Shown here: one piece after another, positions 1 to 11,300 of the stretch | How positions within the stretch are numbered: position 1 is the stretch's first letter | Layout of the letters: every line of letters starts with the position of its first letter | Notes under the pieces: model-generated | Told to the model about the DNA's origin: nothing | Databases searched by the model: none | Seen by the model: only the letters and a program-made list of their open reading frames with translations | Program-made: the position numbers and the translations under genes | Assembly: GCA_958510825.1 (NCBI GenBank) | Contig: OY294052.1 | Coordinates: 10,437,816 to 10,501,815, forward strand | Direction: 5' to 3' | Source of the DNA: Brachypterus glaber | Lineage: Eukaryota; Arthropoda; Insecta; Coleoptera; Kateretidae | DNA: 64,000 nucleotides

Positions 1-612
1 AATTTGGCGACCACCTTGGCCCTTGGCGCCCCTACCAAAACAAAAACAAAAACAGAAAACCAAAATAAAAGCTTTGTCTCTGAGCGTTTCTGCAAAAATT
101 TGTTTGGCGCCCCTAAAAAAAAAAAAGCTTGTCCCTGAGCGTTCTGCAAAAATTTGTTTGGCGCCCCTAAAAAAAAAAAAGCTTGTCCCTGAGCGTTCTG
201 CAAAAATTTGTTTGGCGCCCCTACCAAAACAAAAAAAAACACCCTCCGCACAAAAAGCTTTGTCCCTAAGCGTTTCTGCAAAAATTTGTTTGGCGCCCCT
301 AAAAAAAAAAAAGCTTGTCCCTGAGCGTTCTGCAAAAATTTGTTTGGCGCCCCTACCAAAACAAAAAAAAAACACCCTCCGCACAAAAAGCTTTGTCCCT
401 GAGCGTTTCTACGAAATTTGGCGCCCCTACCGAAAGAAGAAAGAAAAAAAACACCTTCCGAAAAAAAAAGCAGCTTTGTCCCTGAGCGTTTCTACAAAAT
501 TCGGCGCCCCCAGCGAAAGAAGAAAAAAAACACCCTCCGAAAAAAAAGCTTTGTGCCTGAGCGGTTCTACAAAATTTGGTGCCCCCCTACCGATAACAAA
601 AAACATACTATA
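1..612. repeat. 54/78-bp minisatellite
   Basis: Tandem units built on GCTTTGTCCCTGAGCGTTTC then TGCAAAAATTTG and TTGGCGCCCC. GGCGCC landmarks at 25, 106, 160, 214, 292, 346, 420 and 503 are spaced 54 or 74-83 bp; the longer unit carries an extra CAAAAC..CACCCTCCGCAC block. Because most spacings are multiples of three, one frame stays open across it for 204 codons. Confidence 0.9.
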
Positions 613-654
613 TTTATATAAATATAATATAATATAATGCTATAGTTCGCGAAA

Positions 655-842
655 AGATGCAAGTTGCTTGTAAAACAGCATTGCACTACGATATTTCAAA
701 AACGCTTTGACACAGAGACTCGAAATTTGGATAAAAGATTTTTTAAGTAGTAGAAAAAAATAGTTTAATATTTCAAGTCTCTATGTCAAAGCGTTCTTGA
801 AATGTAGTGTAAAGTTGTTTTACATATCTTCACGGCTTGTTT
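655..842. repeat. foldback element ending in TATCTTCACGGCTTGT
   Basis: Imperfect inverted repeat: CAAAAACGCTTTGACA..GAGACT near 695-722 is mirrored by AGTCTCTATGTCAAAGCG near 775-793. The terminal TATCTTCACGGCTTGT recurs in either orientation near 3240, 3418, 45385 and 57722. Confidence 0.6.
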
Positions 843-974
843 TTATATAAATATACTCAATATGGTACAATCAAATAGTTTTCAGAATTTTAGGTCAATA
901 ATTCATTCCTAGGCGTAGCATTATGCTACGAATTCAAAAAAAAATTTTTGAAAAAAAAAAATCAAAAAAATTTC

Positions 975-1640
975 AAAATGATTATTTTTTTTTTTTTTGT
1001 AGAATTGGTCCTTATAATAAAAGTAATTTTTCCTAAAGAAATTACGTTAAGCGGAATTTTCTTTCACATTTTTCGATTTTTTTAAAAGTTTGACCCCCAT
1101 AACTTTTTTTGTTTTTGGGGGATTACTTTCAAAAGCAATAGGAATTTGGCCCTCATAGAACTTGATTTTTCCTGAAAATTTCATGAAGCTGAAGTTTGCA
1201 ACGTTTTTTTTGCAACGAAAATTCAAATAGTATATTAAAGCACTTATTCCATAACACGTTTTTAGCGCACTAGTACTTTAGAAAACTCGCCGCAAGCGGC
1301 TTGTTTTCTAAACTTGTACGCTAAAAACGTTTGTTATGAAACTAGTACTTTAATATACTATTTGAATTTTCGTTGCAAAAAAAACGTTGCAAACTTCAGC
1401 TTCATAAAATTTCAATACGATCGGATTATTCGTTCTCGAGTTATCGTGTCTACAAAAATCGTGACATCGGACAGAAGACGAACGGACGGACAGACGGACA
1501 TTTGAAAAAAAAAGTTGCTTATTTTTTCATCCAACAAATTTATATCCAAGAATTTTTTGTCTACGACGATTTTTGATTTTTTTTGAAAATTCGAAACTAC
1601 CGTATATTATTCTAGCGCTGGCGCTGTGAATAATATAATT
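975..1640 (+). repeat. family A dispersed element, copy 1
   Basis: Shares with other copies TAGAATTGGTCCTTATAATA, GGGGGATTACTTTCAAAA, CGATCGGATTATTCGTTCTC, ACGGACGGACAGACGGACAT and the 3' end TCTAGCGCTGGCGCTGTGAA plus TAATATAAT. No ORF. Other copies: 25160-25325, 31990-33050, 44040-44095 (end only), 45580-45870, and reverse at 51340-51640 and 55270-55680. Interrupted here by the element at 1183-1405. Confidence 0.75.
1183..1405. mobile_element. 223-bp hAT-type foldback MITE with 8-bp target duplication
   Basis: Near-perfect long inverted repeat: ATGAAGCTGAAGTTTGCAAC at the left is mirrored at the right, with arms of about 100 bp. Flanked on both sides by AAAATTTC (1175-1182 and 1406-1413), and inserted in family A copy 1. 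Confidence 0.85.
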
Positions 1641-2018
1641 ATAGATTATCGTCTTTCCAAGTCCAAAAACGCCTGGATAAAATTAAAAAAAAAATTATTT
1701 ACAAACAATTTGTGCATATTCTCCTTAATAAAAAAAATAGATTTTTTTATTTTCAAACTTGAAATTTCCATATAGTGTCAACTGGGGCTATTATGATTAA
1801 CAGCCCCATCGAAAGGCAGCAGTTGCTGTATTACAATAGCCCCTTTACTTTAACCTCAAATATATGTGCTTCAAAACTGCTGAAATTTAACAAACTAGGC
1901 TTCAAGTTGAAGCTCTAAGTCGGCCTTATATGATGGACTTTATGCATAAACACATAAATTATTATCGATAGTTTTGGGTGCAGTAAAAGTTATCACTAAA
2001 AAAATAAAAGTTTACTAA

Positions 2019-2666
2019 GGGGCTGTTCAAGAATGACGTCACCTATTTTTTACCAATACCTTTCGTCACTTTTGCCTAGACCCCCCTATAAAATACAAAA
2101 AAATTACGTCACCTTTTGGCAACCCCTCCCCCCCCCTCTGCGCCTATTTTTTTAGATATCGTCCCATAATAATAGGTTTACTATTATCTTTTATTTAAAA
2201 AAGCGTCTACGGACAAAAAAAAATAGGATCTCATTTAAGCAATTATATTTTCGATATACTAGGAACTAAAGATTAAAGACCTATACTATTAAACTTTTTT
2301 ATTTAAAAAAATAAATAAAAATTATAAAAAGTTAAATACGGGTTTAATATATTTTAAAACTTTTAAACCTATAGGTTAAATCAATAAATCAACAAATAAA
2401 GCAAAATCTTGGGTACAACTTAGCTCTGAACAGGCCCAGAGCTCCTGGTGGTTAAATCATATTTTAAAGAATAGGGAAAAAATAATTAAAATTTTTTGTA
2501 GAGCGACGCCTAAAGTAAAATTTGCTCCAGTCTTTTATGTCGTAGTTTTTTTATAAAATTTCTATTTTTACCAAAATTGTTTAAAAATACGTACACAATT
2601 TTTTAAAGGTGACGTCACTTTTGACCAGACCCCCCTCCCTTATGGAGGTGACGTCATTCTTGAACT
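2019..2666. mobile_element. degenerate Harbinger-type MITE (GGGGCTGTTCAAGAATGACG)
   Basis: Preceded by TAA. The left end GGGGCTGTTCAAGAATGACG is mirrored by GACGTCATTCTTGAAC at 2650-2665; the outermost right bases have decayed. Internal CCCCCC / GGGTC blocks are also inverted. No ORF. Confidence 0.6.
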
Positions 2667-3235
2667 TTGACCCGAAAATGCAAAAAATAATGATTTTTGT
2701 GTCGATTTCAAAAACGGGTGTTTCCACCAGTAACAAAAATCTTTTGGAACCCGGGCCTTTGCTAAAAAATTTACTCGTGACAATTTTTTAGACCTATGTC
2801 GTTAGTCTACAAACTCGTTATACATTTTTAACATGAAAAATCGTACTAGTATCAGCTGAGAAAGCCCAAGAACATTTTAAACAGTGATCAAAATATTAAA
2901 TTTGAAAATGAGGCATACCTGAATAATACACGAGTCGAATTTAATCATATTTCTTTAAAAAATATTTCACAAAGACCACACCAACGCACACCATTCGCCA
3001 TACTGTTTTATTTTCGCGCTTTTCTCACTAAAAGAGACGCCGCTTCTAAATACACGATTCTGATTGGTTCATTCAAGTTTTTTTTGCTTATAAGGTTATA
3101 CCAACAAAAGGAAAAGTGCGGTAAAATCCATCTAGCGGCCGATTTTAGAACCAGTTTTTTACATAAATTGTAAACATATTTAGATAAAAAAAAACGTGTA
3201 AAAAACTATAACAGTACATAAAAGATTAAAATACT

Positions 3236-4020
3236 AAACAAGCCATGAAGATATGTAATGCAACGCATTTCGTAATGCAGTGCGTGTCTAAAGTCCTAAA
3301 AGCCCCCTTTAACTTTTGAACAGCTTATAAGCTTTTTCGAAAAAAAAATTTAAAAGAACTTTTTTTTTTTAATTTTTCGTTTGTCAAAAAAAAAAGATCG
3401 TTTGAAAAAAAAATGTGTATCTTCACGGGTTGTTTTATATTTTATGTTTAGGAGGGACAATGGTGGCAGGTGGGCAAGGGATATTTATTTAAATGAAAAG
3501 GGGTGTCGGTGGATACATCATTTTAAAGCTTATAAAATTCTCTATTTGGCAAATAGAGAATTAAATTCTAATATGTGGGCAAATAGTATATGACCACATT
3601 TTTTAATTTTTTACGCAATTTTTGGAGGTGTAAAATAGGGTTAAAAATGGGAATTTTCGCCAAAATTTCTTTAAAAAAATTATTATTATTATTATTATTA
3701 TTTCATGATGCAAATACGCCAGTTATACTTTTAAACTAATTTTAAATGATACAAATAAACATTTAAAAAAAAATATATTGTTTAGCAAAAACGTATTGAA
3801 AAATGAAAACCTTAAAAAACATTTAAAAAATAAAAATATATATGGTCAAATAGAGAATTTTATGAGCTTTCAAATGATGCCCCGTCTCCATTGTGCCACC
3901 CAACTAGGAATATGCTTAAGCATATCAAACATATACCAAATAATTATATAGGTTTCGGCTTCCAAATTTCAAGTTGATATCTTATGCATTAAAAAGTTAA
4001 ATGGGGGAGGTAAACTTTTG
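3236..4020. repeat. old foldback remnants related to family C
   Basis: Left half has GGTGGCAGGTGGGCAAGG and ATACATCATTTTAAAGCTTA near 3460-3535; right half has GAGAATTTTATGAGCTTTCA and AATGATGCCCCG near 3855-3885, inverted relative to it. Same layout as family C but diverged. (ATT)n microsatellite at 3678-3702. Confidence 0.5.
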
Positions 4021-4768
4021 AAATGCTCTCTATAACTATGTTTTAATGTAAAATTGCTCTGTGATATCAGAATTTTGATAAGTTGAAGCTGAACCCCAAG
4101 ATTGTCCATGGACTATAAAAAATAATTAACAAAAATGTAATTCTTGACAAAAATTTTACTGAACTATACACATCAACAAAATAAGAATACTCCTCCACAC
4201 TCAAAAATTCATTCTAGAGCCTGGTTTTGCAAAAATAAATAAATTACCTACCAAAACGTCACCATTAACCATACAAAATTTCAATCATGATTGAAATTTT
4301 CAGGAGCATGCATGCTCGCTAAAAAGTTTTTAGTAAAAACAGCTAAGGCTGAAACCTTTGATCAATTCAGATTTACTAAGTTCATCCCCACACTTTTAGA
4401 CAATTTTCCCTTTAGTTATTCTTAAAATATCATATTACGAAAACATTTTTTGGGAGAATACATTCATATTCATGGATAACTACAAAATGTGAAAAAGTTT
4501 TTCAGGTTTTCTCTAGAATGCTAGCACATAATTGGTTACTAATTAATGGTGAAAGCATTCTGTCTGGTCTCAGGCTTGTTTAAGTTGTATCGAGTTGTAT
4601 TATCTGAAAGTTGCTATGCTTGCAAGGCCATGGCTAGCGACTTTAACTGTGTTTTTTCTTTGTTTTTAAATTTGCATGTTTTAGGCATTGAATGTACTTA
4701 TAATTTAAAAACTACCTGTTTTGGTAGCCTGGCTACCATAGCCCTTTTTACTCAAATGCAGGGGAGAG

Positions 4769-5188
4769 TTGTCCAAAACGGGGATGTCGCGACGCCCCCG
4801 ACATGTGGGGTCAAATGGGAGGTAAGCTCACATAAGGTCAGTACTGAATAAAAAATAAAAATCCTGTGCTCACTACTCGATTTAAAATAGTTTGGAGAAT
4901 ATAAAGTGATAGCAAAGCATTAGGCCACATATAGCAGCAATAACCAATTTTTGAGCTTCCCAATTAAGAATTTAAGTTCTATAAAGGTTGTTGAAACCTA
5001 AAAAGAGCTTCTTTATAACACCTTGAGTAACCAGCTTATGATGAAGGAAACCTTTACAACACCCTTATTTGACCTTTATAAGTAATTTTAACACCTAAGG
5101 TATATGACCTGTATAAAAATTTAGGTATTTATGCTGAAATTATAACACCTTTATACGTCCCCATTTGACCAGACGTCCCCGTTTTGGA
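4769..5188. mobile_element. MITE with TCCAAAACGGGGA ends
   Basis: Left GTCCAAAACGGGGATGTC and later GGGTCAAATGGGA are mirrored at the right by CCCATTTGACCAGACGTCCC and GTTTTGG (5159-5187). The left arm carries ~18 extra bases. About 420 bp, no ORF of its own. Confidence 0.6.
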
Positions 5189-5618
5189 AGACCTAAGCAT
5201 ACAAAAATATGTAGGTCTTGGTTGCAATTTTTACCATTCTTACCAAAAAATCGTTGTTTTTTTTTGAAACCTTCAATCAATTGATGATCAACAAACATTA
5301 CTGTATTCTACACTTTAACAAAATATCCATTATTCCTTAAATTCCAGAAAAAAAAAGACGAAAACCAGACGCTCGACGCCACAAAAAAAACCGGGCGCGA
5401 GATTTTGGTCGTCTTCTTCTGCTTAAGTGTGGTGCATTAGAACTACTTTTGCATTTGTTACAATGAGAAATTATGGAATATAATCATTTATTTAAGTGAA
5501 TATTTGCATTTGATAAAATGAGAAATTATGGAATATAATCATTTGTAGTTCAAATATACCATAAAATTCAACATAACCTAAGTTTCCGTATCTCCAGAAT
5601 GTGTCAAAATATTTTTAA

Positions 5619-6121
5619 ATGGAAATAGAAATCGGCAGCAGCCATAATAATACAAGAGAATGTAAAGAAAACCTTAAAACTATACCAATAATTGAGAATC
5701 TACTGGATTATGATTATTTCTTTAAAAATTATTTACTGCCAAATAAACCATGCATTATCAGAAATATCACAACAAATTGGGAATCCACAAGGTACTGGTT
5801 AACAAACAATAAACCAAATTTAAAATATTTATTAGAGAATTATGGGGAATCGGATGTATGTATATATGACTGTGGAGAAAAATATTTCAACTCGCAGAAA
5901 ACTACATCTGCCAAATTTAAAGATTATGTGGGATATTGGAACAAAGAAAATGGATGTGATAAACTATTATACCTTAAAGACTGGCATTTAAAGTTAAAAT
6001 ATCCTGAAGATAATTTTTACAATGTGCCTATATATTTTGCATCTGACTGGTTAAATGAATATTTTGTAGAATGCCTAGATGATGATTACCGATTTGTCTA
6101 TATGGGGATAAAAAATACCTG
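5619..6121 (+). CDS. JMJD4: JMJD4 exon 1
   Basis: ATG at 5619; donor GTAGGT at 6122. Encodes residues 1-167 plus two bases of Trp168. It contains the N-terminal cupin part, with PCIIRN and the YRFVYMG strand that leads into the metal-binding motif. The open frame would stop 4 bp past the donor, so the splice is needed. Confidence 0.9.
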
Positions 6122-7914
6122 GTAGGTAACTTTTATTGTAAATGAGAGTTTTGTTTGTTGTTGTTCCCAAATATGTTGCTTTGATATTAATATGACATTA
6201 ATTTATCCAATTTTATATATCGGTACCTCAGTTCTGAACTGTTACATCTTAAAAAATGCGAAAATGAGGTTTAACTATCCAATAATTAAAGATTGTCTAC
6301 TTTCATATGCACAAAAAAGTCCAAAAATGTCACTCTAAACACATTTTTGCTTTCTACACTTTGTTAAAATATGATTTTTTTTTCAGTTCTAAACTATTGC
6401 ATCTCTGAGATGCAACAGTTAAGAACTAAAAATTAATAAATGTTGTATCTTTTAATTTTTTATGACAACGCTTGAAGATAGAGACTTGAAATTTGGACTT
6501 TAAAAAACTTTAAGTTCACCAAAAAATACTGTAAACATTTAAAAATAATCACCCCCACCCCCAAAGGAGGAGTAAACAAAAATTTTCTTATTAGATTTAG
6601 TTTCGTCGACTCCAAAAATCCCTATATACCAATTTTGACAAAAATATTGAAAATATTTAAAAATATTTACCCCCTCCCCCCCGCAGGGGTAGAGTTAGGA
6701 AATTTTTCATTATCAGATTCAATTTTCAAATTTTTGTTAAAAAAATGTATTTTTTCCCATTTGCCCCCCTTGCCCCACCTCAATGTTTACCAAAAACAAT
6801 CCAGGGCAAGAACTTTTGGTAAAATACCTGTATGCCAAATTTCAGTTCTCTAGCTTCGTGTTATTGTAAAAAAATGCAACATTATTAATTTTCAGTCCTA
6901 AACTGTTGCATCTCTCAACTGTCCCTATTTATCTATTTTATAAATATATAAAAACATATAGTGATTTGTTTTCATGATAAACCTCTAGCCAGATAAATAA
7001 TTAAACATTTGTATTTATATTTGTGAGTTATAATTAAACAAATCTTAAAAAATTTAAAATCGCTTTTACTCAAAACTTACTTTTCCGAGATATGATCAAT
7101 TTTCATTAAGTTTTTAAGCTTTATTATAATGCAATTTATTAATATTTACAAGTAAATATCTAATTATAGTCCTAAATGTTAATAGAAAATTACCCAAAAA
7201 AGTATCATAAAAATGACCTATTAGAGATTTGTTATAAAAGTTGTATTTTTTAGGACTCCCTTTCATGCAGATGTCTTTAATTCCTTTAGTTGGTCTGCAA
7301 ATGTATGTGGTAGAAAAAAATGGATATTTTTTCCACCTGGAGAAGAACTGTACTTAAAAGATTGCCTTAATAATTTACCCTATGATGTAACAAAAGTTAC
7401 ACACAATAGAAAATATTTTGAAATAATACAACAGCCTGGGGATGCTGTTTTTGTGCCTTCATGTTGGCATCACCAGGTGTATAACTTAGAAGATACTATA
7501 TCGATTAACCATAATTGGGTAAATGGCTGTAATATTGGAAAAATGTGGGAATCAATACAAAATAATTTAGTTTTAATAAAAAAGCAGATTGAAGATTGCA
7601 ATGATATGGATAATTTTTTATATCATTGTCAAGTTATGTTAAATTCTTCCTTTGGAATGGATTATTTAAAATTTTATGATTTTCTAAACTATATTGCCTT
7701 AAAGAGAATTGAACATATAAATAGTAATAAACAGAGTTATAATGGATATAGAATAGGAAAAAATCATACTATTTTTGATTTAAAAGCAATAAAAGGTGTG
7801 TTAGAATTATTCATATTATCCAATGATGTGTCCAATTTAAATTATTTTGATAATGTTAACATGAAACCAAAAGATTTATTACAAAATATTACCAACACAA
7901 TAAATAATAATTAA
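5619..7914 (+). CDS. JMJD4: JMJD4-like JmjC oxygenase, whole gene (2 exons)
   Basis: Coding sequence joins 5619-6121 and 7254-7914, giving 387 aa. The intron is GT..AG and splits a Trp codon (TG|G), restoring the run W-T-P-F-H-A-D that the JmjC fold requires. Visible in the protein: iron ligands His172 and Asp174 in FHADVF, the distal His241 in WHHQVYN, and a GRKKW segment (187-191) followed by FFPPGEE. Family knowledge: JMJD4 is an Fe(II)/2-oxoglutarate oxygenase that hydroxylates a lysine of translation release factor eRF1; human JMJD4 is somewhat longer. The start is the first ATG of the open frame, with AT-rich leader before it. It is convergent with det1; the stops are 232 bp apart, so 3' UTRs probably overlap. 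Another small JmjC protein is the main alternative but fits less well. Confidence 0.9.
6122..7253 (+). other. JMJD4 intron with small palindromes
   Basis: Only intron of JMJD4, 1,132 bp. It holds a perfect-looking palindromic stretch at about 6385-6430 (TTGCATCTC against GAGATGCAA), and the same CAGTTCTGAACTGTT-type sequence recurs at about 6230 and 6890, so it is probably the remnant of an inverted-repeat element. No coding signal was seen. Confidence 0.5.
7254..7914 (+). CDS. JMJD4: JMJD4 exon 2
   Basis: Acceptor TTTTTAG ends at 7253; the TAA stop is at 7912-7914. Carries all iron ligands and a C-terminal helical tail rich in Asn and Lys (residues 250-387). The start of this exon is open upstream of the first ATG-like codon, so a simple ORF search would miss its first 200 bp. 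Confidence 0.9.
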
Positions 7915-8146
7915 AAAATACTGCTGCTACTAGTATAGTATTTTTTTACAAAAATGGAAAAACTAAGATGAAAAAAAATATTTAAAAAAATTTATATAAC
8001 TCTAGGGTAAAGTATTTGTTGACTCTAAAATTAGCAGTATTTTTTGACTCTAAAATTAGTTATTTCGCGGGAAAATACTTGCATATAAATTATTATATAT
8101 ATATATTATAAATTATAATTATATTTTTAACAGTAACAATATATTT
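7915..8146. other. JMJD4-det1 convergent spacer
   Basis: 232 bp, very AT-rich, between two convergent stop codons. Holds a direct repeat TTGACTCTAAAATTAG at about 8018 and 8045. It must contain both polyadenylation regions unless the transcripts overlap. Confidence 0.7.
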
Positions 8147-8381
8147 TTATAAAAAATTAAGAACGTTATTGTCTTCCATATAGTCTTCTTTAATATAGGC
8201 ACTGTCATGTCTTATGTGAAAATTTACAATATACTCTGCATTAGTCCTCTGGACCGAAATAGCAAATGGATCACTTGGGTGAAAGGTGAAAGCCACTAGC
8301 CTTCTAGGAGAGGGCGCTGCGGAGCGCACTGTCCCTGCATAAATTTGAAACCTTAAAAATCCTGAATCTCTTGCATAAAAT
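8147..8381 (-). CDS. det1: det1 exon 4 (C-terminus)
   Basis: Residues 479 (split) to 556, from [11 protein letters not shown] to the TAA at 8147-8149. Acceptor TTTTTAG. The last ~15 residues are acidic and not conserved in any way I recognise. Confidence 0.92.
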
Positions 8382-11300
8382 CTAAAAATTTGTGAAGTTT
8401 TATAAATGGTGATGGCCAAAAAAAGTTCTTTGCATAGTAGGTATAGGGATCCTTAAGCGTACCCCCTCCACTCCCCATTTAGGCCACGCCTATCTGATAA
8501 CATCATCAGGGGATGGGGGTTGGGCCACACCTTAATGGGGCAGTGGAGGGGGAACGCTAAAGTGTCCCAATGCCTAATCATTCCTAAAAGGAATGATTAG
8601 GCATTTAATTAGGCATTCTCTTCCCTCAAATATTTCAGTTGAAAAGGGGGGTAGATTATTTTTAATTTTTAAACCTACAACTAGATGAAACGTTGTAGCA
8701 CCCTGTCAAAACATCGGCACTAATGTACACTAGAGCCAAATTTCAAACTAGGTGTTTTGTTTGATTTTAAATTCTGTATCTTTAAAACATTATATTCTAG
8801 CAAAAAACTGTATATAACATTTTTTATAGGGCTTAAAAAGAGCTTTTATTTAAAATATAATTTTTTGAAATCGGGTTATAAATATGTGAGATATGCTAAA
8901 AAAACCTTTTAATGCTTTAAACGCCAATATCTCGAAAACAATGCGTTTTAGAAAAACGTTGTTTGTAACATTTTTTGACCAATTTAAAATTATCTTTTAT
9001 ATAAGTGCAAAATAAACAAATACAATAATAATTGCCTTAATTATAAACCAGAAACGCTAAAAATAGGAGTTTTGCCCTATTTTTACCCCCAAAATCTAAT
9101 CAGCTCTTCGGAATACGATAAGAAACAATATGCAAAAAACCGCAAGTCAATATCTCATGTAGAAATGGAGTTAGAGAGTTTACACCCAGACAGACAGACG
9201 GATCAAAAATTTTTTTTACTGATTTCGACTCAGAATGGTCTAAAACGTCAAGAAATGTGAAAAAAACGTAGTCAAAGATTTTGACTTTTCGGCGAAGATT
9301 TCAATACATCGGCACTCTTAGTAGCACTAAGTGCCGATGTAATAAAATAGCGTAAAGTCACTATGGGTTCATATCTCCCTCCTCATTCACACTAACCCAC
9401 CATCAGTTAAATATATAAGTGTATTACCTGATTGGATGTTCACCAGAGGCCTTTGGCCTCTCCATTACTGAAACCCACTTATCATCATAACTAAATAATG
9501 ATAAATCCAGATAGGGTGAGCTACTGTATGACTGGGCACTTATTGGTAATTGGGCTAAAAGCCTTTTTGTTGCCTCTATTTGTCCTCCAAATTTTGCACT
9601 CACAATAGTTTGTTTAAATCTAAAAAAATTAATAATAAACATATTTTCCTACTGTTTTTAGTATTAAGTATGACTGTTATTGGACTCGAATAGTTGGACT
9701 TTTTGGTTTGGAGCAAACCAAAAAGTTATGTATGACACATGGACTTAAACTTTTTCTTTGGACTCTGCTCTCTGTCTCGCTAGCGCCCGCCCTTCAACGT
9801 ACCATACGATACCATCATAAATATTGAAAAATTATTAAAACTCTAACCAGTCAAATTAAATAAGGGGCTGTCCATATATTACGTAACGCAATTTTTCAAA
9901 AAAATTGACTCCCCCCTGTGTAACAAACTGTCACATTTACCAACACCCCCCCCCCTGTGTAACGCGTAACAATATAACATTTTTGTTTCGCAATAAAATC
10001 ACTTAAACTTTAAAAAAATATTCATAATCAATATCACACAGGGAAAAAATACTAGGTACCTCTTTTTACATTGAGTGTCACATATAACACGTATATAGTT
10101 TATGCACAGGTACACAAAATAGTACACACATTGGTGTTCTGTGAGTACACATTCCGCGCGAAAATGTATCATCGCCGATGATTCATCGGCAAGATCACGT
10201 AAGAACAGGGCCGTAAGATTTTTTTTTAATATCAATGTCAACAGTTTTTTTACTGATTACAATAATATTTAAATATGCATAGTTTCGTCAATTTTTGTGT
10301 GAAAAAGGGAATTATGGGCCACTAAATAGTAATTTATGTTGAAATAAAAATAAATCTGCCAAGCTTAGGAAATAAACATTAAATTTATTAAATTTCGTTA
10401 CGTAACGTTTACCTAGACCCCCCCCTGCCACAAACTGTAACAATTTCTCTGACCCCCCCTCTAGGCGCGTTACGTAATATATGGACAGCCCCTAAACGGT
10501 TGAAAAAAAAATACCTTTGCTGCAGAAGCCTTGCATATAAATTGTTTGAAGGACTACAAGTAAACTGTGTTTCATTATAAATACTGGCATTACGAAAGGA
10601 ATCACAGAAACTTTCAAACAAGTTTAATAACTGTTTCGAAGTATTTTCATAAATTGCCAATACCTTAGTTTCTTTCATATTATACACCAAGAAAAATTGC
10701 GGCTGTGTATTACTCTCAGTAGATTTTAGAGTTACAATATCTTCACTAGCATATTTTATTAATAAATGGTTTTCATCTAACAACTGCATTTTCCATAGTT
10801 TCAAAGATTTAAAATTTTCGAAATAGTGATAGAATTTCCTGAGTTCTGTTGGGTTATTAGTGTTTTTACTTATTTGGGCTGCTCTTTTGTATAAAAACAC
10901 CAACATTCTATGTTTTAGAGAACTTATAGGATATTCTTTGAAAGCTCGTTCTGATGGATAAACTAAATTGTAAAAATAGGAATCATCTTCATAACAATAT
11001 CGTCCTATTTGTCTAACATCTAAAAACATTCCATCCAGGATCTGATAAATATGTATAATTTGATGTTGAACACTTAAAACCGCCAGTGTGTCTTTATAAA
11101 GATACATTCCCTGGTTATGTGAAAGAAATATTTTATCAACTTTGAACTGTCTAGTATCACATAATTTTCCTAAATGTAAATCTACTAAATGTAATGTGTA
11201 GTCTTCAAGAGGTGGCCTTTGTCCAAAAGTGACAGCCTCATTGTTGGTGTAAATCTCATAAAAATGAGGTCGAATTTCTTCAGGTATAAAAGACGCAGAG

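Noticed and set aside
23..637. 204-codon open frame at the left edge
   Set aside because: Entirely minisatellite; kept as a repeat and as a finding about frame conservation, not as a gene.
4546..4851. 101-codon open frame on the + strand
   Set aside because: No family resemblance, and its last third lies inside the inverted-repeat element at 4769-5188; no splice partners found.
9301..9345. Terminal hairpin of family B as a Helitron end
   Set aside because: A hairpin is present, but no CTRR end follows and no 5' TC start was found.
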